Shown one piece after another: positions 8,687 to 16,993 of a stretch of DNA of 64,000 bases. The stretch is taken from the NCBI GenBank assembly GCA_021789995.1, contig JAJYIQ010000001.1:310001-374000 (forward strand), in the 5' to 3' direction. How positions within the stretch are numbered: the first letter of the stretch is position 1; every line of letters begins with the position of its first letter. The position numbers were made by a program, and so were the translations under genes. The notes under the pieces were generated by a model that was given only the letters and a program-made list of their open reading frames with translations, was not told where the DNA came from and did no database searches. Source of the DNA: a bacterium (GTDB lineage: Bacteria > Patescibacteriota > Microgenomatia > UBA1406 > GWC2-37-13).

Positions 8687-10165
8687 ATGAGCGAACGCAT
8701 TGCTACATCAAGATTTCTTAATCGTTTTTTTTATGCTTTAGTCCCGATACTATCATGGCTTTTAATTACTTTTCCGTTGTGGTTTTCCCCGTTTCATCCG
8801 GCGGTTGTTGCCTATTTTATCATCGCTTTTGATCTTTATTTTTTTTATAAATCACTCCAGACAATCTTCCGGGCAGTTATCTCTTATAAAAAAACGTTGG
8901 CGCATATCAAAATAAATTATACTGCCAAGTTGAAAAAAGCCGGCAAAGACAAACTGGTCAGTCATTTTGTCATTATTCCCAATTTCAAGGAGCCGGTATA
9001 TAAATTGGAATCAACGATTAATTCTCTGGTCAAAAACGATTATCCCGGCAAAAACATTTATCTGGTACTCGCTTGTGAAGAACGGGAAAACGATATCAAA
9101 AACAAAGCCCGGGCACTAACGGCAAAATTTACCAACAAATTCGCCGATGTTATTAGGGTATACCATCCGCTTCTTCCGCATGAAGCCCCCGGTAAAGCCA
9201 GCAACCAAACCTACGCGGCAAAAATCATCGACGACTATCTTAATCAGCACGGAATCGACCCAAAATCAACCCTTATCACCATCTGCGATGCCGACAGTTA
9301 TCTGCCAAAAAATTATTTTTCCTATCTGACTTATGAATTTTTGCGTGATACCGGCCGGCAGCATCATTTTTATTGCGCCCCGGTCCTTCTTTATAATAAT
9401 TTTTGGAAACTGCCTTTTTTTGTCCGGATGCAAGCGACGCTTTCGTCGATTGTCCGGCTATCGCTCCTTGAATATAAGGAAAACCTTATTCAAATATCGA
9501 CTTATTCCACTAATTTTTGGTTACTGAAACAGCTCAATTTTTGGGACGTCGATATTATTCCCGAAGACTGGCATATTTATTTACAGGCATTTTTTCGGTT
9601 CGGCAAACTGGTACGGGCGATACCACTTTATACGATTATTAACGGCGACGCCGTCTATTCGGGTAACTTTTTGAGGACTTCCGCCAACCGTTATGAGCAG
9701 GAAAAACGCTGGGCCTGGGGAGTAAGCGACATCGGATATTCCCTCAAAAGTTTTTTCTCTTCACCAAATATCGATCCGGTTTTGAAAATCCGAAAAATAC
9801 TTTACCTGATGGAAACACATCTCATGTGGCCAACCTCTTTTTTTATCCTGACTGTTAGCGCTTCTATTCCACCGCTTGTCAATCCGGTTTTCAAACGGAC
9901 CGTTCTCGGATTCTTATTACCCCAGCTTTCCGGGTTAATCCTGACATCAGCTTCATTAATGATCATCATTTATGTATACCTAGATATCAAATTGCGGCAA
10001 CGAGTACACCAAAAAACCAATGTCTACGCTTTACCACTCCTTTTAATCCAGTGGTATCTGTTGCCTTTGGTTTCATTTTTATTCTCCTCCCTACCGGCCC
10101 TTGATGCCCACACAAGAATTTTATTAGGGAAAAAAATGCAGTATAAAGTAACGGAAAAATTATGA
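8687..10165 (+). CDS. Membrane-bound family 2 glycosyltransferase, cellulose-synthase-like
   Basis: 492 residues from the ATG at 8687. Two N-terminal membrane segments (about 15-60), a GT-A domain with the D-D motifs (LACEERENDIK, then CDADSY near residue 203), a PEDW motif that supplies the catalytic base region (about 290), the QEKRW (QxxRW) motif of processive enzymes (about 340), and three or four C-terminal membrane segments. No PilZ domain. It should polymerise or transfer a sugar at the membrane using a nucleotide sugar; the product is unknown. Its stop overlaps the next start (ATGA). Confidence 0.85.
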   Translation: MSERIATSRFLNRFFYALVPILSWLLITFPLWFSPFHPAVVAYFIIAFDLYFFYKSLQTIFRAVISYKKTLAHIKINYTAKLKKAGKDKLVSHFVIIPNFKEPVYKLESTINSLVKNDYPGKNIYLVLACEERENDIKNKARALTAKFTNKFADVIRVYHPLLPHEAPGKASNQTYAAKIIDDYLNQHGIDPKSTLITICDADSYLPKNYFSYLTYEFLRDTGRQHHFYCAPVLLYNNFWKLPFFVRMQATLSSIVRLSLLEYKENLIQISTYSTNFWLLKQLNFWDVDIIPEDWHIYLQAFFRFGKLVRAIPLYTIINGDAVYSGNFLRTSANRYEQEKRWAWGVSDIGYSLKSFFSSPNIDPVLKIRKILYLMETHLMWPTSFFILTVSASIPPLVNPVFKRTVLGFLLPQLSGLILTSASLMIIIYVYLDIKLRQRVHQKTNVYALPLLLIQWYLLPLVSFLFSSLPALDAHTRILLGKKMQYKVTEKL

Positions 10166-11418
10166 TTAATTTTCTATTTACCAAAACTCAGTTAATGTTT
10201 TTCGTCCAATCGTTTTGGCGTGATGAGTCTTTTTCCTATTTATTAGCGAAAAGGAATATTTTTGAAATGTTCGTCCTCACGGCCAAAGATTTTAATCCAC
10301 CATTGTATTACTTTCTCCTTCATTTTTGGATGAAAGTTTTCGGTTCCTCGGAAATCGCCTTGCGCAGCCTATCATTGATTTTTTATTGGGCGACCCTTTA
10401 CGTTGCCTACCTTTTTATGGTCGAAATCATGAAATTAAGCGGAAAAAAATCGGCACTTTACCTTTTATTATTTCTTGTAAATCCTTTCCTGACTTATTAT
10501 GCTTTTGAAGCGCGAATGTATTCTCTTTTGGCATTTTTGGCAACATTATCTTTTTATGCTTTCTTCAAAAAAAATGACCGCTTATATCTTATTGCCGCCA
10601 TCGCCGGTCTTTATACACATTATTTCATGATATTTGTCATCGCTGCCCAGCTTATTTTTTCCAAAAGATTATGGAAAAAGGCGATTTGGATAGCGGTAGC
10701 TTTTCTTCCATGGCTGGTTTTGGTAGCTGTGCAGAAAGGACTGAGAGTCAATTCGTTTTGGATCGAAAAACCGACACCTTCTATCTTTCTTCAACTTGTT
10801 GGAATTATTTATACCGGTTTTGAAAATAGTTCCTTTGCCAAGGATCAGCCGGTAACGATCATGTCGGTATTTCTATTATTTCTTATCGCTATCGGCTATA
10901 AAAAAACAAAACTTTTTTGGCAATTATTATTATGGGCTGTCGGCATCCCCTTATCCATCGCCATTATTTCCTTTTATAAACCGATCTTTTTTCCCCGTTA
11001 TTTCATTTTCAGTGCAGTTGGCCTGATTTTGTTACTTGTTTATGTCCTGGAAAAACTGCCGGTATACGCCCGTGGTTTAATCATAATTTTAATTGTTATC
11101 GTCACTTTTCGTTACCAGCAGACCGATCTTATAGCCCGAAAAAAAGACAATATCCGAAAAACGATTACCGAAATAAAAACGCTTGCCGGTAAAAACGACG
11201 TCATATACGTAACCAATGAACTTGATTTTTTCGATGCCCAATATTATTTCAGCGAAAAACGGGTTTTTATTTACGGAAAAACTTATAAGGAGATTCCGGC
11301 TTATGTCGGTAAAGTTCTGATACCAAAATCGAAACTCGTTTATTCCCTGCCGGTCTATCCGGAGAGAGCATTCATCCTCACCTCACCCGATCATTACGAA
11401 ATCCAGGCGACTTATTAA
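10162..11418 (+). CDS. GT-C family (ArnT/PMT-like) membrane glycosyltransferase
   Basis: 418 residues with about nine or ten hydrophobic segments. The N-terminal FWRDESFSYLLA (about 18-29) carries the D-E of the first periplasmic loop that is catalytic in protein mannosyltransferases and ArnT, followed by FNPPLYYFLLHFWMKVFG and EIALRSLS, both typical of the GT39/PMT_2 superfamily. These enzymes transfer a sugar from a lipid-linked donor to protein or lipid outside the membrane. It overlaps the previous GT2 gene by 4 nt, so donor synthesis and transfer may be coupled. Confidence 0.82.
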   Translation: MINFLFTKTQLMFFVQSFWRDESFSYLLAKRNIFEMFVLTAKDFNPPLYYFLLHFWMKVFGSSEIALRSLSLIFYWATLYVAYLFMVEIMKLSGKKSALYLLLFLVNPFLTYYAFEARMYSLLAFLATLSFYAFFKKNDRLYLIAAIAGLYTHYFMIFVIAAQLIFSKRLWKKAIWIAVAFLPWLVLVAVQKGLRVNSFWIEKPTPSIFLQLVGIIYTGFENSSFAKDQPVTIMSVFLLFLIAIGYKKTKLFWQLLLWAVGIPLSIAIISFYKPIFFPRYFIFSAVGLILLLVYVLEKLPVYARGLIIILIVIVTFRYQQTDLIARKKDNIRKTITEIKTLAGKNDVIYVTNELDFFDAQYYFSEKRVFIYGKTYKEIPAYVGKVLIPKSKLVYSLPVYPERAFILTSPDHYEIQATY

Positions 11419-11427
11419 GAAAACCCA

Positions 11428-11700
11428 TCATAGCAATATATCTTTCTTCATTTCCTCGAATTGCTTTTTATTGATGTCTCCGGCCGCATAACGCCTTTTC
11501 AGTATTTCCAGAGGCGGTTCACCTTTGGGCGGCGGCGGTTCGTTATCCGGCTGTATTTCCGGATGACCGCCGGTTAAATAACGGATCACGGCAACAATTA
11601 TCAGAACAATCACAATCCAAAACAGGATCGAGGAAATTAGACCGAAAATGCCGAACCCGCCAAAACCGTTGCCATAGTACCAACCAAATCCACGCATCAT
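11428..11700 (-). CDS. Small membrane protein with C-terminal SHOCT domain
   Basis: 90 residues from the ATG at 11700, chosen because AAAGGAGGTGAT, an almost complete anti-Shine-Dalgarno match, lies 5 nt before it. Gly/Phe/Tyr-rich N-terminus, one membrane helix (about 18-45), a Pro-rich linker, then EPPLEILKRRYAAGDINKKQFEEMK, the short SHOCT helix pair found at the ends of many membrane and phage-related proteins. Function unknown. It is one of the few genes here with a strong ribosome binding site. Convergent with the glycosyltransferase, 9 nt apart. Confidence 0.85.
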   Translation of the reverse strand: MMRGFGWYYGNGFGGFGIFGLISSILFWIVIVLIIVAVIRYLTGGHPEIQPDNEPPPPKGEPPLEILKRRYAAGDINKKQFEEMKKDILL

Positions 11701-11767
11701 AATTATCACCTCCTTTAACCGGATCATATATTATTTTTCTGAAAGATCGCTGAAAATTGCGTAAGAA

Positions 11768-11945
11768 TCAATTTACCAATTCGGAGTAAATAATTGTCCG
11801 CTGTGAATAATCGTTTTTGGCTGAGTCAAAGCTACCGGCACAAGTTGCCAAATTTAGACGCACCCGGTTGATGGCGCCATATACTTTTTGAATTGGGAAG
11901 GAGCTGATATCTACCAATTCCTTTTCCAGTACTTTGAAATGAAAT
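11768..11945 (-). pseudogene. Possible gene remnant next to tRNA-Gln
   Basis: Just beyond the 3' end of tRNA-Gln the minus strand stays open for 58 codons (stop at 11770-11768) and reads like protein (for example LVDISSFPIQKVYGAINR), but there is no start codon: the frame runs back into the tRNA. I do not recognise the family. A fragment left beside a tRNA 3' end is a common trace of an old insertion, but chance cannot be excluded. No other feature is visible in 11728-11947. Confidence 0.3.
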
Positions 11946-11947
11946 TG

Positions 11948-12018
11948 CTGCGGGGCAGGGATTCGAACCCCGATAAGTAGATTCAGAGTCTACTGTACTA
12001 CCATTATACGACCCCGCA
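11948..12018 (-). tRNA. tRNA-Gln (anticodon CTG)
   Basis: The reverse strand folds into a full cloverleaf: acceptor TGCGGGG with CCCCGCA (U1-A72, usual for bacterial tRNA-Gln), D-arm GTAT-GTAC, anticodon stem GTAGA/TCTAC with loop CTCTGAA (anticodon CTG), T-arm with TTCGAAT, discriminator G. The CCA end is not encoded, consistent with the CCA-adding enzyme gene at 35338. Confidence 0.93.
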
Positions 12019-12071
12019 TAATATTCATATTTTATCAGATAACAGTTTGTTTTTACTTATATTGATGTTTA

Positions 12072-12100
12072 TTGATATTTTTTCTTCTCCGTGTTATATT
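12072..12100 (+). promoter_or_regulatory. Promoter of orphan gene at 12110
   Basis: TTGATA (12072-12077), 17-nt spacer, TATATT (12095-12100), with TGT before the -10 (extended -10). The ATG at 12110 begins 9 nt after the -10, so the 5' UTR would be at most 2 to 4 nt. Confidence 0.7.
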
Positions 12101-12109
12101 TACTATCCT

Positions 12110-12877
12110 ATGGAAGGGAATACTAAAGGATTACCCGCATCAACAACACAGATGGTATTCACAGACCTTCACAACCGGGTAAACCATTTATGGCAGGGTG
12201 AAGTCGATTTAACACAACGGGATTATTCTCCTATTTCAACCAATAAGTTGTTCGCCCTTGAGGAATTGTATCTGCGGTTAACGGATATGCAGCGCGGACC
12301 GTTTGCCAAGCTGGGTTTAGACCTTCCTTCTCCGGAATTGGATGAAAAGGGAGAATATAAATTCGATGATGAAAAAACTTATCAGACAGTCGGACCAAAA
12401 GTGAAATACGAAGATAATTCCCCCCAGTCTCTTTTTCATACTCTGTTTGTCAGGACAGTCGAACATTGTCTGGAAGAAAAAGACGCCCCAGAGTATTCCA
12501 GAATCAATTCAGCGGTGATATATGGAAACGGGATAATCCAGATCAAAGCTACGGATGGTTTTTTCGTAATATATAACCCTCCGGGTGAGAAATCAGCAGA
12601 AAATCTGGTGTTGATTGTTCCATTGGCGAAAAATAATAGTTCAGAGACTCAGGATTATGATGAATCGGCAATCTACGTGTACAATCCAAATGTCACTGTC
12701 GATGAAAGGCTTGCCGCTTACAAAATAAGACGGACAATAATCAGGGCCGATGAGAATCCTGTTTATGAGGATAAGGCGATCGACGAATGGTCAGCAAAGA
12801 GTATATTAAAAATTTTAAGGGATAGGATGGATAAACGGCCGGGCACACTATCTTCATTTCAAACGGTTCTCCACTGA
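12110..12877 (+). CDS. Protein of unknown function
   Basis: 255 residues from the ATG at 12110 (start chosen by its promoter; an in-frame start at 12047 would overlap the promoter). Soluble, acidic, no signal peptide or membrane segment. Helical N-terminus with TDLHNRVNHLWQGE, a mixed middle, and an Asp/Glu-rich C-terminal part ending SILKILRDRMDK. I recognise no domain. Sequence just after its TGA is also open in another frame (12883-13068), so the present stop may be the product of a frameshift in a longer ancestral gene. Confidence 0.6.
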   Translation: MEGNTKGLPASTTQMVFTDLHNRVNHLWQGEVDLTQRDYSPISTNKLFALEELYLRLTDMQRGPFAKLGLDLPSPELDEKGEYKFDDEKTYQTVGPKVKYEDNSPQSLFHTLFVRTVEHCLEEKDAPEYSRINSAVIYGNGIIQIKATDGFFVIYNPPGEKSAENLVLIVPLAKNNSSETQDYDESAIYVYNPNVTVDERLAAYKIRRTIIRADENPVYEDKAIDEWSAKSILKILRDRMDKRPGTLSSFQTVLH

Positions 12878-12882
12878 TCTGA

Positions 12883-13068
12883 AATAACCTTACTTGTCCC
12901 CGAAAAACTGCAGGCGCTGGTCCAGGGGAAGAAACGATTGTCACCCATGACGTCATCTCCACCATGAGGGCCCTGATAGACACAAGAATTAATAAAACAA
13001 TCTGTCATGTCCGAATTGCCGGGAGCGACAAAATATACAGGATTATGTTGAAAAAGATTGTTGAATAA
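12883..13068 (+). pseudogene. Possible out-of-frame tail of the 12110 gene
   Basis: 61 codons without a stop in a frame shifted relative to the upstream gene, with protein-like composition (GEETIVTHDVIS, then TICHVRIAGSDKIYRI). An ATG at 12964 would give only 34 residues. It overlaps the end of the gene on the other strand by 64 nt. Either a decayed C-terminus or chance; I cannot tell from one sequence. Confidence 0.25.
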
Positions 13069-14102
13069 AATAATACCTTGCTTAAACGTTTCCCCCATCT
13101 TCCCGTTTTCTCAAGCTCCGCCAAAAACAGGGCCAACAAAAAAAATGGAATCGGAAACAATATCAGGAAATAATGTAAATATATATTGGCGGAATATAAA
13201 AGGAAAAGCAGGATCGGTATTCCCAGCCAGATAATAATAAGCTTTCTTTGTTTTAACCGTTTTTTCGACAATAAAAATCCCGTCATCAGGGCGGATAAAA
13301 TAGCTATTATTATATTTTGACTGTCAAAAAGACTCATTGAAATGAAACGAAAAACAAAAAGGGTGTTGCGGATTTGGGAAAAACATCTCTCTCCGTGGCC
13401 ATGGCTTTGCAGCCAACTGACGAAATCACAGTTCCCGGAAACCGGCCGCAAAACTGTCATTATTTCCTTCAGCTGAAAAAAATACGGCCAAGCGAAGATA
13501 AAAAGAATAATCGATCCGGATATATAATGGCGGACCGGAATCTTTTTTAACGGCAAGAGCAGCAGAAAAACCGGCAACAGAAATATCGCTGTTCCGTGCA
13601 GTTCGATCGCTATTCCTAACGACAATGTCAGTAGCAATAGAAATGAATATCTTCTCTGTCGGATCCTGATTAATGAATAAACCGCCAATAAAATTACCGT
13701 CGGCAGCAAATATGGATTCCAGGGAAGATTGCCGATGGAGATGAAATAGGCGCTAAATGCACAAAAAACTGCCGCCGTAAACGCCAATTTTTCATCAAAC
13801 AACTCTTTGGTAATGGCATAGATAAGAAAAATATTCAGGCAGCTGATGAGCGAAAAAAAGATGACGGCGGCCCGGAAATCGCCTTGACCTAAAAAATAGG
13901 GAATCGCCAAAAGATAATAATAAAGCGGACCAAGATGCAGTGCCGGATTGACGCTCGCCGCCGGACCAAAAAGCGGAAATGATTTCCCGCGAACAATATC
14001 GCCGGCGATTTGCCAATGATAGGCAAAGTCTCCGCCGAGGCGGATATTTATTAGTCCCAGCAATCTAAGAAACAATCCTGCCGCCAGTAATTTTTTTATC
14101 AC
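13005..14102 (-). CDS. GT-C superfamily membrane glycosyltransferase
   Basis: 365 residues, about nine hydrophobic segments. The first loop has LGGDFAYHWQIAGDIVRGKSFPLFG and then NPALHLGPLYYYLLA, the Asp and PxxxxPLxY-type pattern of the PMT_2/RgtA-D glycosyltransferases that use lipid-linked sugars. The last loop and helix are short, so it is smaller than most relatives (450-550 residues). It overlaps the end of glyA by 4 nt (ATGA), an odd operon partner for a folate enzyme. Confidence 0.72.
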   Translation of the reverse strand: MIKKLLAAGLFLRLLGLINIRLGGDFAYHWQIAGDIVRGKSFPLFGPAASVNPALHLGPLYYYLLAIPYFLGQGDFRAAVIFFSLISCLNIFLIYAITKELFDEKLAFTAAVFCAFSAYFISIGNLPWNPYLLPTVILLAVYSLIRIRQRRYSFLLLLTLSLGIAIELHGTAIFLLPVFLLLLPLKKIPVRHYISGSIILFIFAWPYFFQLKEIMTVLRPVSGNCDFVSWLQSHGHGERCFSQIRNTLFVFRFISMSLFDSQNIIIAILSALMTGFLLSKKRLKQRKLIIIWLGIPILLFLLYSANIYLHYFLILFPIPFFLLALFLAELEKTGRWGKRLSKVLFYSTIFFNIILYILSLPAIRT

Positions 14103-15418
14103 GGTATGGGAAACCGGAGGGCAAATTTACGGACTTTTTTCCGCAATTCTTTTATCGTTTTATTATTCTTCATTTCTTTATCGAACCGGGCAATATAATC
14201 TTTCCGTTTTTCTTTTTCCGCCGGCAAACGATATATTTTTAATAAGTTAATGACTTCCAGCATCGTTTCACCGATGAATTTCATTTCCTTCTCTTTCATC
14301 CCGCGGGTAGTAGACGCTGGTGTCCCAAGCCTTATACCTGATGGGTAAAAAGGCGACATCGGCTCTTCGGGAACAGTGTTTTTATTCAAGGTCAACCCAA
14401 CCATGTCAAGCGCTTTTTGGGCAAAAATACCGCTGCCTGGACCGAGTGTCGGCGATAAATCCACCAGAAGTAAATGGTTCTCGCTTCCGCCGCCGACCAG
14501 GCACAAACCGCCGTCGATTAACACTTTGGCCAGTACTTTGGAATTACTAACGATTTGCCGGGCGTATTTTTTAAAGGATGGCTGACTGGCTTCAAATAGC
14601 GCGACGGCAATCCCTGCCGTCTGGTTATCATGCGGCCCACCCTGCAATCCCGGAAAGACCGCTTTGTTGACTTTGTCTCCCAAATCCGGATCCTTTTTCA
14701 AGCCTTTGGCCGTCACCATAATCATCGCTCCCCGCGGCCCGCGCAATGTCTTATGCGTTGTCGTCGTAATAATATGGACATATGGGACGGGCGACGGATG
14801 GACACCGCCGGCAATCAGACCGGCCACATGGGCGATATCGGCTGCCAGATAAGCGCCGGCTTCATCGGCTATCCTGGCAAATTTTTCATAATGGATGATA
14901 AGCGGATAAGCTGTCGCGCCAACCCAGATCAATTTTGGTTTGTGTTCTTTAACTAATTGTTTTATCTGGTCGTAATCAAAAAGGTCACTACCTGTTTTCG
15001 ATTTCAATCCGTATTGATAACTTTTGTAAAAAATTCCCGTCGCCGACACGAAATGGCCATGCGTCAGATGGCCGCCGGCCGTCAGCGACTGACCCATAAT
15101 GGCGTCACCCGGCTGGCAGGTCGCCAGATAAACAGCTAAATTAGCCGGCGAGCCGGAATACGGCTGGACATTTGCAAATGGCACTCTGAACAATTTTTTC
15201 GCCCGCTCCTGCGCCAACACTTCCACATCATCGACATTTTCATTGCCACCATAATAACGTTTTTTTGGATAGCCTTCGGAATATTTGTTAACCAAATACG
15301 AAGACAGAACTTTCCGGATTTCAGCCGAGGCGTAATTCTCGGAGGGAATAAGTTCCACTCCTTCTTTTTGCCTTTTTTCTTCCTTTTTGACGAGATTGTA
15401 TATTTTTGTATCTTTCAT
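14099..15418 (-). CDS. glyA: Serine hydroxymethyltransferase
   Basis: 439 residues, PLP-dependent fold type I. LIPSENYAS near residue 23, NVQPYSGSPANLAVY, AHVAGLIAGG, and the PLP-lysine motif TTTTHKTLRGPRG (about residues 217-229) are all present. The enzyme makes glycine and methylene-tetrahydrofolate from serine; in a reduced genome this is often the only one-carbon source. Near-normal length with a Lys-rich C-terminus. It has its own promoter (15501-15529) and a 75-nt leader with a stem-loop, which is unusual in this window. Confidence 0.97.
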   Translation of the reverse strand: MKDTKIYNLVKKEEKRQKEGVELIPSENYASAEIRKVLSSYLVNKYSEGYPKKRYYGGNENVDDVEVLAQERAKKLFRVPFANVQPYSGSPANLAVYLATCQPGDAIMGQSLTAGGHLTHGHFVSATGIFYKSYQYGLKSKTGSDLFDYDQIKQLVKEHKPKLIWVGATAYPLIIHYEKFARIADEAGAYLAADIAHVAGLIAGGVHPSPVPYVHIITTTTHKTLRGPRGAMIMVTAKGLKKDPDLGDKVNKAVFPGLQGGPHDNQTAGIAVALFEASQPSFKKYARQIVSNSKVLAKVLIDGGLCLVGGGSENHLLLVDLSPTLGPGSGIFAQKALDMVGLTLNKNTVPEEPMSPFYPSGIRLGTPASTTRGMKEKEMKFIGETMLEVINLLKIYRLPAEKEKRKDYIARFDKEMKNNKTIKELRKKVRKFALRFPIP

Positions 15419-15431
15419 GGAATAAAAATAA

Positions 15432-15476
15432 ACTAATAATTGGGGTTAAGAAGCGGTCCCGGTGGAAATTATTAGT
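15432..15476 (-). promoter_or_regulatory. Stem-loop in the glyA leader
   Basis: In the glyA 5' UTR, ACTAATAATT (15476-15467) and AATTATTAGT (15441-15432) are perfect 10-bp complements that enclose a 25-nt GC-rich loop; the stem ends about 13 nt before the glyA ATG. Such a hairpin could affect translation or mRNA stability. It does not resemble a glycine or THF riboswitch in size or sequence. Confidence 0.5.
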
Positions 15477-15500
15477 ATGTCATGGCAGTGTGATTTCTCC

Positions 15501-15529
15501 ATCATAACGCAATATTTTTTGTTTTGCAA
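15501..15529 (-). promoter_or_regulatory. glyA: glyA promoter
   Basis: Reverse strand TTGCAA (15529-15524), 17-nt spacer, TATGAT (15506-15501). Transcription would begin near 15494. Confidence 0.68.
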
Positions 15530-15543
15530 GTTATAATATAACC

Positions 15544-15849
15544 ATGACGTATTTTCTTATAGGCAGCGATTTACTGATGGCGGCCGTTTTTTTGCTGCGC
15601 TTTAGCTATCTGCCACCGCAAGTGCCGCTTTTTTATTCCATGCCCTGGGGCGAACAACAACTGGCCGACAGTTGGACAATTCTGCTGCTGCCGCTTTTCC
15701 TGAACCTGCTGTTTCTTTTCAATAATTTCATTTGCCGCCGCTACTTTTTGGGAAATTCTCTCGTCCAGAAAATATTTAACGTGTTAAATATCCTGTTGTC
15801 CGTCAGCCTGACACTGATTTTTGTCAGAATAATTTTATTGATCACATGA
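15544..15849 (+). CDS. Small three-helix membrane protein
   Basis: 101 residues. Three hydrophobic segments (about 3-20, 45-60, 75-100) and a periplasmic-looking loop with LPPQVPLFYSMPWGEQQLA between the first two. I recall this PQVPLFYS-PWGE pattern from small uncharacterised proteins of CPR genomes; no function is known. Its ATG lies exactly 6 nt after a TATAAT (15532-15537), which predicts a leaderless mRNA. It overlaps the WecA-like gene by 4 nt, so it may be a partner of that enzyme. Confidence 0.72.
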   Translation: MTYFLIGSDLLMAAVFLLRFSYLPPQVPLFYSMPWGEQQLADSWTILLLPLFLNLLFLFNNFICRRYFLGNSLVQKIFNVLNILLSVSLTLIFVRIILLIT

Positions 15850-16913
15850 ATAATATTATGGTTTTCACCGCCGCTTTCCTGATTTCTTTCATCCTAACCA
15901 TTCCGACAATTTTTATCGCTAAAAAAACCAATCTGGTAACCAACATCAAAAAGCGCTTCCATCCGGCCCATACCCATAAAGGCAATATCCCTCGCGGCGG
16001 CGGTGTGCCGGTATATATCGGCATTCTGCTGACCTCGCTGATTTTCCTGCCGATTAACAAAATCATGTTCGGAGTCCTTCTGGCCAGTTTCCTGCTGGTG
16101 ATGCTGGGACTTTTAGACGATTATTCCGATATCAACCCCTATGTCCGCTTTTTCGCCAATCTTTTTATTTCGGCGCTGGTTATCGCCTTCGGGCTCGGAA
16201 TCCCTTATGTTTCCAATCCTTTTGGTGGCATCATCCGGCTTGACCAATGGCAAATACCGGTTGATTTCTTGGGACGCCATTCCATCTGGATCGTCGCCGA
16301 CTTACTGGCGATCATCTGGCTTACCTGGACGACCAATATGGTCAACTGGAGCAAAGGCGTAGACGGCCAGTTGCCGGGTTTTGTCGTTATCTGCGCCGTC
16401 TTCATGGGACTTTTGTCACAACGGTTTACCGCCCATGATATCAGCGCCCAGACGGTAATGCTTTTTTCCTTTATCGTTGCCGGTAGTTTCTTGGGTTTTT
16501 TACCGTTCAATTTCTATCCCCAAAAAATCATGCCCGGCTATGGTGGCGGCGCCTTGGCCGGATTTTTGCTCGGCATTCTATCAATTCTTTCTTTCGGTAA
16601 GTTAGGAACAGCTATTTTAATTTTATCGATCCCAATGATCGATGCCGTGTATACGATTATCCGCCGTCTGAAAAACCGGCAGTCGCCTTTCAACGCCGAT
16701 TGGGGCCATCTGCATCACCGTTTGCTGGAAATAGGCTGGGGCAAACGTCGAATCGCCGTTTTTTACTGGCTGGTTTCTTTAATTCTTGGCATATCGAGTT
16801 TATTCCTGGATAAACTGGAAAAACTAATCGCCTTCATTACCATTGCTATAATGCTTTTGGTCTTCATGGTCATTATTGAAAGGATGAAGAAGGAACGGTT
16901 TGATAGAATATGA
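15846..16913 (+). CDS. WecA/MraY-type polyprenyl-phosphate sugar-1-phosphate transferase
   Basis: 355 residues, about ten membrane helices. Diagnostic segments are HTHKGNIPRGGG (about 38-49), the LLDDYSD magnesium-binding motif (about 88-94), NMVNWSKGVDGQ (about 161-172) and DWGHLHHRLLEIGW (about 283-296). The HHR loop favours the WecA/TagO branch over MraY. It would load a sugar phosphate onto undecaprenyl phosphate to begin a surface polymer, in the cytoplasmic membrane. It overlaps the preceding small membrane gene by 4 nt. Confidence 0.9.
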   Translation: MNNIMVFTAAFLISFILTIPTIFIAKKTNLVTNIKKRFHPAHTHKGNIPRGGGVPVYIGILLTSLIFLPINKIMFGVLLASFLLVMLGLLDDYSDINPYVRFFANLFISALVIAFGLGIPYVSNPFGGIIRLDQWQIPVDFLGRHSIWIVADLLAIIWLTWTTNMVNWSKGVDGQLPGFVVICAVFMGLLSQRFTAHDISAQTVMLFSFIVAGSFLGFLPFNFYPQKIMPGYGGGALAGFLLGILSILSFGKLGTAILILSIPMIDAVYTIIRRLKNRQSPFNADWGHLHHRLLEIGWGKRRIAVFYWLVSLILGISSLFLDKLEKLIAFITIAIMLLVFMVIIERMKKERFDRI

Positions 16914-16993
16914 TACGAATTTGCTAATTCCATAAAGAAACTTAGATTAACATATTCGCGTCATTGGCATTCATTCGTAGATTCGTATCATAT
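16908..16993. repeat. 13-bp terminal inverted repeat bridging two genes
   Basis: ATATGATACGAAT (16908-16920) and its perfect complement (16981-16993) flank a 60-nt AT-rich spacer. The left arm contains the TGA stop of the WecA-like gene and the right arm contains the ATG of miaB, so the element, if mobile, has supplied parts of both genes. Internal ATTCGTAGATTCGTATC shows a further short tandem repeat. Confidence 0.6.

Noticed and set aside
15419-15500. Glycine or THF riboswitch in the glyA leader
   Set aside because: At about 75 nt the leader lacks the conserved cores of either class; only a single hairpin is seen.
16205-16510. 101-codon minus-strand frame within the WecA-like gene
   Set aside because: It is fully contained in a strongly supported membrane enzyme gene and has no family resemblance; shadow frame.
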